The notes beneath the pieces are model-generated. The model saw only the letters and a program-made list of their open reading frames with translations. It had not been told where the DNA came from and ran no database searches. The translations under genes were made by a program, and so were the position numbers. Source: Thalassobaculaceae bacterium (lineage in GTDB: Bacteria > Pseudomonadota > Alphaproteobacteria > Thalassobaculales > Thalassobaculaceae). From it: a DNA stretch of 64,000 nucleotides. The number at the start of each line of letters is the position of its first letter. The first letter of the stretch is position 1. Of this stretch, positions 1 through 9,081 are shown one piece after another. Where the stretch lies: NCBI GenBank assembly GCA_029212785.1, contig JARGOG010000006.1, positions 44,282 to 108,281 of the forward strand, written 5' to 3'.

Positions 1-717
1 CTCGATGGCGTCGAACAGGGTCGGTCCGTCGTCCAGCGCCACGATGTTGCGCAGATGCAGGTCGCCGTGGCAGCGCCGCACCCAGCCCTGGCGCTCCCGG
101 GCGTCCAGCGCGGAGGCGACGGATGTCAGGATTGCCTGGGCGCGTCGGGTGACGCCGTCGACCCGATCTCCGGCGAACAGGTCGGGGCTCTCTCCCAGGC
201 TTTCGCCGTTCTCGTGGATAACGGCGGCGAAAGCTTTGGCGAAACCGGTGCCCTCGCGCACTGGTGCGCGGGCATGCGAGGCGGCGATCGCGGCGGCCGT
301 TCGGCGCAGCAAGTCGTCGGAGAGCCTCTCGGTTCCGGCGAGCTTGTCGAGGGTGCGGTCCTCATCGAACCGGCGCATATGGACGCACCAGTCCACGACC
401 TCGTCGTCGCCGCCGAGGGCGAGCCCGTCCGCGTTGCGGGCGATCGGCACGGCACCGAGATAGATGTCGGGGGCGTTCGCCCGGTTGACCGCGATCTCGG
501 CCTCGCAGGCGATCCGGCGCTTTTCCAGGGTGGAGAAGTCCATGAACGGGAACCTGACCGCCCGCTTCACCTTGTAGGCGTCGTCGCCGGCGAGGAAGAC
601 GGCGGCACCATGGGTGTCGATGCGCCCGACAGCCTCGTTCAGGCCGTGGGTCGTCGGATCGGACAGGAAGTCGAAGACCGCGCTCTGATCCTCGACCACA
701 TGGGAGGCGGTCGCCAT
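1..717 (-). CDS. Aminoglycoside phosphotransferase-like kinase, N-terminal part (cut by window edge)
   Basis: The minus-strand reading frame is open from an ATG at 717 to the window edge, so the C-terminal part is missing. An AGGAG sits 8 bases before the start. The visible 239 residues look like the family of AAA-type ATPases with an N-terminal aminoglycoside-phosphotransferase-like domain (COG2187): a lysine region AYKVKRAVRFPF near residue 48 and the kinase catalytic-loop motif HGDLHLRN near residue 222. Full members carry a P-loop kinase domain after this point, which would lie beyond the edge. The substrate is unknown; antibiotic resistance should not be assumed. It ends 88 bases before the stop of the dioxygenase on the same strand and may be co-transcribed. 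Confidence 0.75.
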   Translation of the reverse strand, partial: MATASHVVEDQSAVFDFLSDPTTHGLNEAVGRIDTHGAAVFLAGDDAYKVKRAVRFPFMDFSTLEKRRIACEAEIAVNRANAPDIYLGAVPIARNADGLALGGDDEVVDWCVHMRRFDEDRTLDKLAGTERLSDDLLRRTAAAIAASHARAPVREGTGFAKAFAAVIHENGESLGESPDLFAGDRVDGVTRRAQAILTSVASALDARERQGWVRRCHGDLHLRNIVALDDGPTLFDAIE

Positions 718-804
718 TTCGGGCTCCTGGGTCCGGTGAGCGGGCAGCATCGAATGCGCTGCCTCTTCCGAGATGGGCGACGCCGACGCCCGGCGCAAGA
801 CCGC

Positions 805-1932
805 TCAGGCGGCGATCGCTCCCCGCGCTGCCAGACGGCGGTGGCCGATCACCCGGTACAGACATTCCGGGCCGTCATAGTCGATGTAGCAGCCCTGCAG
901 GTATCGGGGCCCGTCCTCGGCAAAGGCGGTGCGGCCGTGCAGCGTGCGGTGGTTGTCCATCATCAGACAATCGCCGGGCGCGAGCTTGAAGCGGATCTGG
1001 AAGGCCGGGTCCTCGGCATAGGCGGCGAGCCGACGGCGCCCGTCGTAAAACAGGTCGAGCACCTCCGGGTCGGCCGCCGGAGGAAAGTCGAGGCGGGTGG
1101 AAAGCCGGATGGCACGCAGCCGGCCGTCTTCATCCACGTCCAGAACCGGCGCCTGGCCGCGATCGTCAACCGCCGCCGAACGGTAGCGGAAGGAGACCGG
1201 CAGCCGGGTCATCACCGCGTAGACGGCCGGTGCGTCGCGCCGCAGGGCATCGGCGATGGCTGCCCCGTCGGCCAGCGTGCTGTCGCCGCCGGTGGCGCCG
1301 TTCTCCAGACAGTGCAGGAACTGGATCGCCGGCACGGCACGACGATAGGGATTGTCGGAATGGGCGGTGAGCGCCATGCCGGTATAGGCGAGGTCGGTTG
1401 CCTGCGCCTCGGTGCGGACGTTGAACAGCACCCCCCAGTTGGTCTCGCGAAGGGGGCCGAACCGCCCGGCGATGGTCTTCAGGCTGCCCTCGGTGCATGG
1501 CGTGTCGCGCAGGATGGCGAACCCGCTGGTGAAGAATCCGGTCAGCAGATCCCGGAGACTGTCGGGATCGTCCAGCGCCGCCCAGGAGGCCGTCGGCGGG
1601 ATCACGCTGTCGGCCGTCCACGGGGCCGGCTCCGGCAGGGCGACGGGATCCGGCGCCAGCCCCGCCTCGACCGCCAGCCAGTCGAGACCGAAGCGGCAGC
1701 AGTGGCCGTCGGAGAACTGGATCGTGACGCCGGAGCCGTCGAACTGTGCGTCGAGGATCTGCAGATCGGCCGGAAGCCGGGTCGGGTCGTAGGTCCGCTG
1801 GTGGCTGTTCAGGTCCATCTGGTCGGGTGCTTCGCTGCGTTCCCGCAACCAAAGCGCCACCAGGGCGAGCCGTCGACCCTGATGCTCGATCCAGAGCCGG
1901 CCGGTCCCTGTGTCCAAACCGCATGAAGGCAT
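805..1932 (-). CDS. Gamma-butyrobetaine-hydroxylase-like 2-oxoglutarate/Fe(II) dioxygenase
   Basis: This 375-residue protein belongs to the TauD/TfdA superfamily, closest in layout to gamma-butyrobetaine and trimethyllysine hydroxylases: a small N-terminal domain, then the double-stranded beta helix. Iron ligands are visible as HSD in TAHSDNPY and the distal His in NHRTLHGRTAF, followed by an Arg-rich helix. The start at 1932 was chosen because AGGA lies 8 bases upstream; an in-frame extension to 2010 has no such site. The N-terminal domain keeps the LWLRE motif, but the cysteine cluster that binds zinc in characterised gamma-butyrobetaine hydroxylases is replaced by RSEAPDQ. It is divergent from a LysR gene that probably controls it. 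The true substrate, probably a trimethylammonium or related amine, is not shown by the sequence. Confidence 0.8.
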   Translation of the reverse strand: MPSCGLDTGTGRLWIEHQGRRLALVALWLRERSEAPDQMDLNSHQRTYDPTRLPADLQILDAQFDGSGVTIQFSDGHCCRFGLDWLAVEAGLAPDPVALPEPAPWTADSVIPPTASWAALDDPDSLRDLLTGFFTSGFAILRDTPCTEGSLKTIAGRFGPLRETNWGVLFNVRTEAQATDLAYTGMALTAHSDNPYRRAVPAIQFLHCLENGATGGDSTLADGAAIADALRRDAPAVYAVMTRLPVSFRYRSAAVDDRGQAPVLDVDEDGRLRAIRLSTRLDFPPAADPEVLDLFYDGRRRLAAYAEDPAFQIRFKLAPGDCLMMDNHRTLHGRTAFAEDGPRYLQGCYIDYDGPECLYRVIGHRRLAARGAIAA

Positions 1933-2017
1933 CGGGTGATCCTGTTCCAGAGTCGCGACACAGATCAGTCTTCCCAAGAATTCGAATGCGTTACAGACAT
2001 CAAATCCCAATGAGGCC

Positions 2018-2033
2018 TATAATCTGATGTTAT
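2018..2033 (+). promoter_or_regulatory. Candidate -10 box and inverted repeat at the LysR gene start
   Basis: A perfect TATAAT occupies 2018-2023, nine bases before the ATG at 2032, so a transcript from it would have almost no leader. ATAA (2019-2022) and TTAT (2030-2033) form a small inverted repeat that includes the start codon. No good -35 box is visible at 17 bases. Autoregulation through this site is an inference. Confidence 0.35.
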
Positions 2034-2964
2034 GGCTGAGATGCGTCACAGACTGCCGTCCCTCAATGCGCTCGCGGTGTTCGAGGCCGCCGGCCGCTTG
2101 GGCGGATTCAGCCGCGCCGCCCGCGAATTGCGGATCAGCCAACCCGCCGTCACCCGTCATATCCGGGGATTGGAGGCGGCGGTCGGCCACAGCCTGTTCG
2201 AGCGGGCCCATAACCGTGTGACCCTGACCGAGGCTGGATTGCGGTTGTGGCAGGCGGTCAATGCCGGGTTCGGCGATATCGCGGCGGTGGTCGACAGTTT
2301 GCGGACGGCGGAGGAGGGGAGCGCGCTGATCCTGTCGACCCATGCGGGCTTCGGTCAGCAATGGCTCATGCCGCGCCTGGAAGGGTTACGCCAGGCTTTG
2401 GGCGGCCGCTCGATCAGCCTGTCGATCGCCGACCGGTCTGTCGAGTTCGACCGTTCGGATTTCGATATCGGCGTCCGCCACGGCGCGCGGGACGACCTCG
2501 GCCGAAACGCCATCCTGCTGGCGCCGGAGACGGTCGTTCCGGTTATCGGCGGGCGTCTGGCGGAGGCCCGGCCGGAGCTGCTTGGTTTCTCGCCCGACCA
2601 GCTTGTCGACGCACCGTTGATCCACATGGACGAGGGAGACCGGCCCTGGATGACCTGGGCGCAGTGGTTCCGGCTCGCCGGCGTGCGCCGGACCCCGCCG
2701 CCGGCCCGGGTGCGGCTGAACCACTATCCGCTGGTGATGTCGGAGGTGTTGTCCGGCACCGGCATCGGGCTCGGCTGGCGTCCGCTGATCGACGAGATGC
2801 TGGAGACCGGGGTGGTCGCCGCCGTCGGGCCGGAAGTGGTGCGTTCGGGCTGGGGGTGGTGGTTCGTGTGGAGCGAGCGGGCGGAAGCCGAGGATGTCGC
2901 CCTGGCCATGGCCTGGTTCCGCACCTGGTTCGTCGCCGCCGAGCCGTTGACGGTGCGGCCCTGA
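2032..2964 (+). CDS. LysR-family transcriptional regulator (GcvA-like)
   Basis: This 310-residue protein has an N-terminal winged helix-turn-helix (about residues 8-65, with LNALAVFEAAGRLGGFSRAA and ISQPAVTRHIRGLE) and a substrate-binding-like effector domain from about residue 95. The pattern is that of GcvA-type LysR regulators. It is divergent from the gamma-butyrobetaine-hydroxylase-like gene with about 100 bases between starts, the standard layout for a LysR protein controlling its neighbour and itself. No strong Shine-Dalgarno precedes the ATG at 2032, and a second in-frame ATG at 2041 is possible. The effector is unknown; an amine substrate of the neighbouring enzyme is a reasonable guess. 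Confidence 0.88.
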   Translation: MAEMRHRLPSLNALAVFEAAGRLGGFSRAARELRISQPAVTRHIRGLEAAVGHSLFERAHNRVTLTEAGLRLWQAVNAGFGDIAAVVDSLRTAEEGSALILSTHAGFGQQWLMPRLEGLRQALGGRSISLSIADRSVEFDRSDFDIGVRHGARDDLGRNAILLAPETVVPVIGGRLAEARPELLGFSPDQLVDAPLIHMDEGDRPWMTWAQWFRLAGVRRTPPPARVRLNHYPLVMSEVLSGTGIGLGWRPLIDEMLETGVVAAVGPEVVRSGWGWWFVWSERAEAEDVALAMAWFRTWFVAAEPLTVRP

Positions 2965-2971
2965 GGAGGGG

Positions 2972-3856
2972 CTACGCTGAGGTCAGGACCCGCTCGCGCA
3001 GACCGGTGACCACCCGGTCGGCCACGGCTGAGACCCGCTTGAGCCGGACATCGGTCTCATGGCGGATCAGATAGAACGACCGCTTCAGCGATATGGCATC
3101 GCCGCGCACCGCCTTGAGCTCCGGATAGGCCCGGGCGATGAAATCCGGAAGGATGCAGACCCCGGCACCGGCGCGCAGCCAGCGGAGCTGGATCAGCAGA
3201 CTGGTCGAGGTCAGCGCGGGGCGCACGTCGCTGACCACATGCGGGATGTAGTCCAGCGACGGGTCGAAGACGAGGTCGGAGATATACCCGATCCACCGGG
3301 CCTGCCGGAGCTCCCAGTCCCGCTGGAACCCGTCATGACGTTTGATCACCGCGTCGATCGCATAGAGTCGCAGCCGGTAATCGGTGATCTTCTGTACGGT
3401 CAGCCGCCCGCTTGGCGGTGGCGACACGGCGATCGCCAGGTCGGCCTCGCGCTGGGACAGGCTGAATACCCGGGGCAGGGCGACGACCTCCAGGTCCAGA
3501 TCCGGATTGTTGTCGCAGAGCTCCACGCAGATATCCGACAGCAGGAAATTGGCGACCCCCTCCGGCACTCCGATCCGCACGGCTCCGGTCAGCTTTCCGG
3601 CCGCCTGTCCGACCTGCTCCCGCGCCGCCTCCGCCGCCAGTTCCATGGCTTCGGCATGATGCATCAGGGCGTGGCCGGTCTCGCTCAGGGCATAGCCTTT
3701 CGGACTGCGCTCGAACAGCCGGGTCTCCAGGTTGCGTTCGAGCGAGGTCATCCGCCGGCTCAGGGTCGCGACGTCGAGGCCGAGACGGCGTGACGCGGTG
3801 GTGAGCTTTCCCAGGCGACCGATGGCGAGGAACAGCTTGAGGTCGTCCCAATTCAT
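2972..3856 (-). CDS. LysR-family transcriptional regulator, divergent from the bkd operon
   Basis: This 294-residue LysR protein begins MNWDDLKLFLAIGRLG, with a helix-turn-helix over about residues 1-60 and an effector domain (GAVRIGVPEGVANFLL onward) to the end. The family is certain; the effector is not. It faces the branched-chain 2-oxoacid dehydrogenase operon across about 190 bases, so it is the obvious candidate regulator of that operon. It converges with the preceding LysR gene, their stops being only a few bases apart. Characterised bkd operons are often controlled by Lrp-type BkdR proteins, so a LysR regulator in this position is a variation. Confidence 0.87.
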   Translation of the reverse strand: MNWDDLKLFLAIGRLGKLTTASRRLGLDVATLSRRMTSLERNLETRLFERSPKGYALSETGHALMHHAEAMELAAEAAREQVGQAAGKLTGAVRIGVPEGVANFLLSDICVELCDNNPDLDLEVVALPRVFSLSQREADLAIAVSPPPSGRLTVQKITDYRLRLYAIDAVIKRHDGFQRDWELRQARWIGYISDLVFDPSLDYIPHVVSDVRPALTSTSLLIQLRWLRAGAGVCILPDFIARAYPELKAVRGDAISLKRSFYLIRHETDVRLKRVSAVADRVVTGLRERVLTSA

Positions 3857-3882
3857 CCGTCGGCCACCTTATTCGGCAAAAA

Positions 3883-5293
<1,411 letters not shown>

Positions 5294-5296
5294 TCG

Positions 5297-6310
5297 ATGA
5301 CACGGCGTACAATGATCGAGGCCATCCGCGATGCGATGGACGTCGCGATGGAGCGCGACGACAATGTCGTGGTGTTCGGCGAGGATGTGGGGTTCTTCGG
5401 CGGCGTGTTCCGCTGCACGGCCGGGCTGCAGAAGAAGTACGGACCCTCACGCTGCTTCGACACGCCGATCAGCGAGGCCGGCATCGTCGGCGCCGCCATC
5501 GGCATGGCCGGCTACGGCCTGCGACCCTGTGTCGAGATCCAGTTCGCCGATTACGTCTACCCGGCCTACGACCAGATCGTGTCCGAGGCGGCGCGCATCC
5601 GCTACCGGTCGAACGGACAGTTCACCGCCTCCATGGTCGTGCGCATGCCGACCGGCGGCGGCATCTTCGGCGGCCAGACCCACAGCCAGTCGCCGGAGGC
5701 GCTGTTCACCCATGTCGCCGGTCTGAAGACCGTGGTGCCGTCCAATCCGCATGACGCCAAAGGCTTGCTGATCGCGGCGATCGAGGACGACGACCCGGTG
5801 ATTTTCCTGGAGCCGAAGCGACTCTATAACGGCCCGTTCGACGGCTATCACGACCGACCGGTTAAGCCCTGGTCGAGTTCCGATCTCGGCGATGTGCCGG
5901 ACGGCCATTACACCGTGCCGCTCGGCCAGGCGAAGGTGGTCCGCGAGGGAGCCGCCGTCACCATGCTGAGCTACGGGACCATGGTGCATGTGAGCCTGGC
6001 GGCGGCCGAAGCGAGCGGCGTGGATGCCGAGGTGATCGATCTGCGCACCCTGGTGCCGCTGGATCTGGAGACGGTGAAGCGCTCGGTGCTGAAGACCGGA
6101 CGCTGCGTCGTCGTGCACGAGGCGACGTTGACCTCGGGCTTCGGAGCCGAATTGGCGGCCCTGGTGCAGGAAGAGTGCTTCTTCCATCTGGAAGCGCCGG
6201 TCCGTCGGGTCGCCGGCTGGGACACGCCGTATCCGCATGCCCAGGAATGGGACTACTTCCCGGGACCGGATCGGATCGCCCGGGCGCTGCAAGAAGTTCT
6301 GGAGGTCTGA
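5297..6310 (+). CDS. bkdA2: Branched-chain 2-oxoacid dehydrogenase E1 component, beta subunit
   Basis: This 337-residue transketolase-like protein (MTRRTMIEAIRDAMDVAM, then FGEDVGFFGGVFRCT) pairs with the alpha subunit to form the E1 heterotetramer. The FADYVYPAYDQIVSEAARIRYRS region and the C-terminal transketolase domain (VVVHEATLTSGFGAELAA) are both present and the length is normal. It starts three bases after the stop of the alpha gene, so translation is probably coupled. Confidence 0.93.
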   Translation: MTRRTMIEAIRDAMDVAMERDDNVVVFGEDVGFFGGVFRCTAGLQKKYGPSRCFDTPISEAGIVGAAIGMAGYGLRPCVEIQFADYVYPAYDQIVSEAARIRYRSNGQFTASMVVRMPTGGGIFGGQTHSQSPEALFTHVAGLKTVVPSNPHDAKGLLIAAIEDDDPVIFLEPKRLYNGPFDGYHDRPVKPWSSSDLGDVPDGHYTVPLGQAKVVREGAAVTMLSYGTMVHVSLAAAEASGVDAEVIDLRTLVPLDLETVKRSVLKTGRCVVVHEATLTSGFGAELAALVQEECFFHLEAPVRRVAGWDTPYPHAQEWDYFPGPDRIARALQEVLEV

Positions 6311-6311
6311 G

Positions 6312-7589
6312 ATGGGTGCTTACACCGTCAAGCTTCCGGATGTCGGCGAAGGGGTCGCGGAGGCAGAAGTCACCGAGTGGCATGTCGAGGTCGGCACCAT
6401 CGTGCAGGAGGACGACATCCTCGCCACGGTGATGACCGACAAGGCCGCCGTGGAGATCCCCACGCCCGTCGCGGGCACGGTCCGGTCCCTGGGCGGCGAG
6501 GTCGGGGAAATCCTGTCCGTCGGCGCGCCGCTGGTGACGCTGGAGGTGGATGGCGACGGCAATACCGCGCCCGAACCTGAGGCCAAGGACGCTGACACTG
6601 AGCCGGGTGCGACACCGGCGCCCCAGCGGAAATCTGAGACGAAGGCCGAAAAGCCGCAACCGAAGCCCCCCTCCAAGCCCGCACCGGCAGCCTCTGCCGG
6701 CCCGGCGCGCGGCGAGCATGACCGACCGGTCGCAGCCCCCTCCGTGCGCCGCCGCGCCAAGGAGGCCGGCGTCGACCTGCGCCAGGTGCGCGGCAGCGGG
6801 CCGGCCAGCCGCATCACTCACGAGGACCTGGATCTCTGGTTCGCCGGCTCGACCGACGCGCGCAGCGGCGGCGGACGGGTCGCCAACACCGCCGTGGAGG
6901 AGATCAAGGTCGTCGGCCTGCGCCGCCGTATCGCCGAGCGTATGGCCGCCGCCAATGCTCATGTCGCCCATATTACCTATGTCGACGAGATCGACATGAC
7001 CGAGTTGGAGCGGCTGCGCGAGACCCTGAACAAGGAGCATGCGGGCGAGCGCCCGAAGCTGACCATCCTGCCGTTCCTGATGCGGGCGATGGTCAACGCC
7101 ATCGCCAAGCAGCCGGCCATGAACGCCCATTACGACGATGATGCGGGTGTGATCCATCAGTATGGCGGCGTGCATATCGGCATCGCCACCCAGACGCCGG
7201 GCGGGCTGACCGTGCCGGTGGTGCGCCATGTGGAGGCGCGCGGCCTGTGGGACGGCGCATCCGAGCTTTCCCGTGTGGCGGATGCGGCGCGGACGGGATC
7301 GGCCAGCCGGGACGAACTCTCGGGCTCGACCATCACCATCACCTCGCTCGGCGCGCTGGGCGGCATCGCCACCACGCCGATCATCAACCGGCCGGAGGTC
7401 GCCATCGTCGGCGTCAACAAGATGCAGATGCGCCCGGTCTGGGACGGCACCCAGTTCGTGCCGCGCCGGATGATGAACCTGTCCTCTAGCTTCGATCACC
7501 GGGTCATCGACGGTTGGGACGCGGCGGTCTTCGTGCAGGCGATCCGCCGGCAACTCGAAAACCCGGCCACCCTGTTCGTGGAGGACTGA
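6312..7589 (+). CDS. bkdB: Dihydrolipoyl acyltransferase E2 of the branched-chain 2-oxoacid dehydrogenase
   Basis: This 425-residue protein carries the swinging-arm chemistry and forms the core of the complex. It has a single lipoyl domain (residues about 4-79, with the lipoyl-lysine in VMTDKAAVEIPT, Lys44), a Pro/Ala-rich linker, a peripheral subunit-binding domain (about residues 138-175, SVRRRAKEAGVDL) and a catalytic domain ending in the active-site motif DHRVIDG. The start at 6312 has GGAGGT just upstream and follows the E1 beta stop after one base; longer in-frame extensions overlap the E1 beta gene and are shadows. Confidence 0.93.
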   Translation: MGAYTVKLPDVGEGVAEAEVTEWHVEVGTIVQEDDILATVMTDKAAVEIPTPVAGTVRSLGGEVGEILSVGAPLVTLEVDGDGNTAPEPEAKDADTEPGATPAPQRKSETKAEKPQPKPPSKPAPAASAGPARGEHDRPVAAPSVRRRAKEAGVDLRQVRGSGPASRITHEDLDLWFAGSTDARSGGGRVANTAVEEIKVVGLRRRIAERMAAANAHVAHITYVDEIDMTELERLRETLNKEHAGERPKLTILPFLMRAMVNAIAKQPAMNAHYDDDAGVIHQYGGVHIGIATQTPGGLTVPVVRHVEARGLWDGASELSRVADAARTGSASRDELSGSTITITSLGALGGIATTPIINRPEVAIVGVNKMQMRPVWDGTQFVPRRMMNLSSSFDHRVIDGWDAAVFVQAIRRQLENPATLFVED

Positions 7590-7592
7590 GCG

Positions 7593-8981
7593 ATGCGCGA
7601 CGTCACCTGCAAGGTTCTCGTCATCGGCGCCGGTCCCGGCGGATATGTCTGTGCGATCCGCGCTGGTCAGCTCGGCCTCGACACGGTGATCGTCGATGGC
7701 GGTCCGCTCGGCGGCACCTGCCTGAATGTCGGCTGCATCCCGTCCAAGGCACTGATCCATGCCGCCGACGAATTCCACAAGTTGGGCGAGGCGGCGGCGG
7801 GGGCGACGCCCTTCGGCCTGTCGGCGTCGTCGCCGAAGATCGACTTTGCCAAGGCCAACGCCTGGAAGGACGGCATCGTCGACCGCCTGAACCTGGGGGT
7901 CGGGGGGCTGCTGAAGAAGGCCGGCGTGAAGTCGATCCGAGGCTGGGCCAAGTTCATCGACGGCAAGACGGTCGAGGTCACGACCGATACCGGAATCCAG
8001 ACCGTGCGGGCGGAGAGCGTGGTGATCGCCACCGGCTCGCAGCCCGTGGAATTGCCCGATCTGCCCTTCGGCGACCGGGTGATCTCCTCCACCCGCGCGC
8101 TGGCGCTGAAGCAGGTGCCGGCCTCGCTGGCGGTGGTTGGCGGCGGCTATATCGGCCTTGAACTTGGCACCGCCTTCGCCAAGCTCGGCTGCCGGGTGAC
8201 TGTGGTCGAGGCGGCGGACCGCGTGCTGCCGCTCTACGATGCCGAGTTGGTGCGGCCGGTCTTGGCGCGGCTGGAAGCGCTTGGCGTCACGGTGCTCACC
8301 GGGGCGAAGGCCGGCGGGCTGGACAAGACGGGGCTCAAGGTCGACCACGGCGGCGAGAGCAAGACCGTCCCGGCCGACAAGGTGCTGGTCACCGTCGGGC
8401 GTCGGCCGAAGACCGAGGGTTATGGGCTGGAGGAGCTGGATCTCGACCGGTCCGGCCGCTTTATCCGCATCGACGACCGCTGCCGCACGTCCATGCGCGG
8501 CGTCTATGCCGTCGGCGACGTGTCCGGCGAGCCGATGCTGGCGCACCGGGCCATGGCCCAGGGCGAGATGGTCGCGGAGATCCTGGCCGGCGAGCGCCGG
8601 TCCTGGGACAAGGTGGCGATCCCGGCGATCTGCTTCACCGACCCGGAGATCGTCACTGTGGGGCTCAGCCCGGCCGAGGCGGAATCGGAGGGCCACAAGG
8701 CGATCTCCAAGCTGTTTCCCTTCCAGGCGAACGGCCGTGCCATGACCACGGCGCGGGAGGACGGCTTCGTGCGCGTCGTCGCGCGCCAGGACAATCACCT
8801 GCTGCTCGGTGTGCAGGCTGTCGGCGCGCATGTGTCCGAGATGGCGGCCGGCTTCGCCTTGGCGCTCGAGATGGGCGCGCGGCTGGAGGATATCGCCGCC
8901 ACCATCCACGCCCACCCGACTCATGGCGAAGCGTTCCACGAGGCGGCCCTGCGCAGCCTCGGACACGCGCTGCACATCTGA
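7593..8981 (+). CDS. lpdA: Dihydrolipoyl dehydrogenase (E3)
   Basis: This 462-residue flavoprotein reoxidises the lipoyl arm of E2 using NAD. The FAD-binding GAGPGGYVCAIRA is at the N-terminus, the redox disulfide is in GGTCLNVGCIPSK, a second nucleotide-binding motif is in VVGGGYIGLELG, and the C-terminal dimerisation domain contains the His/Glu pair in HAHPTHGEAFHEA. It is the last gene of the operon, three bases after the E2 stop. A dedicated E3 inside a bkd operon is common. Confidence 0.94.
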   Translation: MRDVTCKVLVIGAGPGGYVCAIRAGQLGLDTVIVDGGPLGGTCLNVGCIPSKALIHAADEFHKLGEAAAGATPFGLSASSPKIDFAKANAWKDGIVDRLNLGVGGLLKKAGVKSIRGWAKFIDGKTVEVTTDTGIQTVRAESVVIATGSQPVELPDLPFGDRVISSTRALALKQVPASLAVVGGGYIGLELGTAFAKLGCRVTVVEAADRVLPLYDAELVRPVLARLEALGVTVLTGAKAGGLDKTGLKVDHGGESKTVPADKVLVTVGRRPKTEGYGLEELDLDRSGRFIRIDDRCRTSMRGVYAVGDVSGEPMLAHRAMAQGEMVAEILAGERRSWDKVAIPAICFTDPEIVTVGLSPAEAESEGHKAISKLFPFQANGRAMTTAREDGFVRVVARQDNHLLLGVQAVGAHVSEMAAGFALALEMGARLEDIAATIHAHPTHGEAFHEAALRSLGHALHI

Positions 8982-9033
8982 GTAGTGACGGTCTCAGGGG
9001 GCCTGGAACTCACCGGGGTCTGGAAACGAAAAA

Positions 9034-9056
9034 GGCGGCTGGAGTATCCAGCCGCC
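9034..9056 (-). terminator. Intrinsic terminator of the RTX gene (perhaps bidirectional)
   Basis: GGCGGCTGG and CCAGCCGCC form a perfect 9-base-pair stem with a 5-base loop. On the minus strand it is followed by TTTTTC, the classical terminator shape, 26 bases beyond the stop of the RTX gene. It also lies downstream of lpdA on the plus strand, but there the T-run is poor. Confidence 0.85.
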
Positions 9057-9081
9057 TCTCGTTGTTTGCGTGTCGCTGGAA

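Noticed and set aside
55..1926. Long plus-strand open frame opposite the phosphotransferase and dioxygenase genes
   Set aside because: It has no recognisable domains or ribosome site and is an antisense shadow created by high GC content.
5958..8975. 1005-residue minus-strand frame opposite the E2 and E3 genes
   Set aside because: It is rich in Arg, His and Asp with no motif, and the plus strand has unmistakable E2 and lipoamide dehydrogenase motifs throughout.
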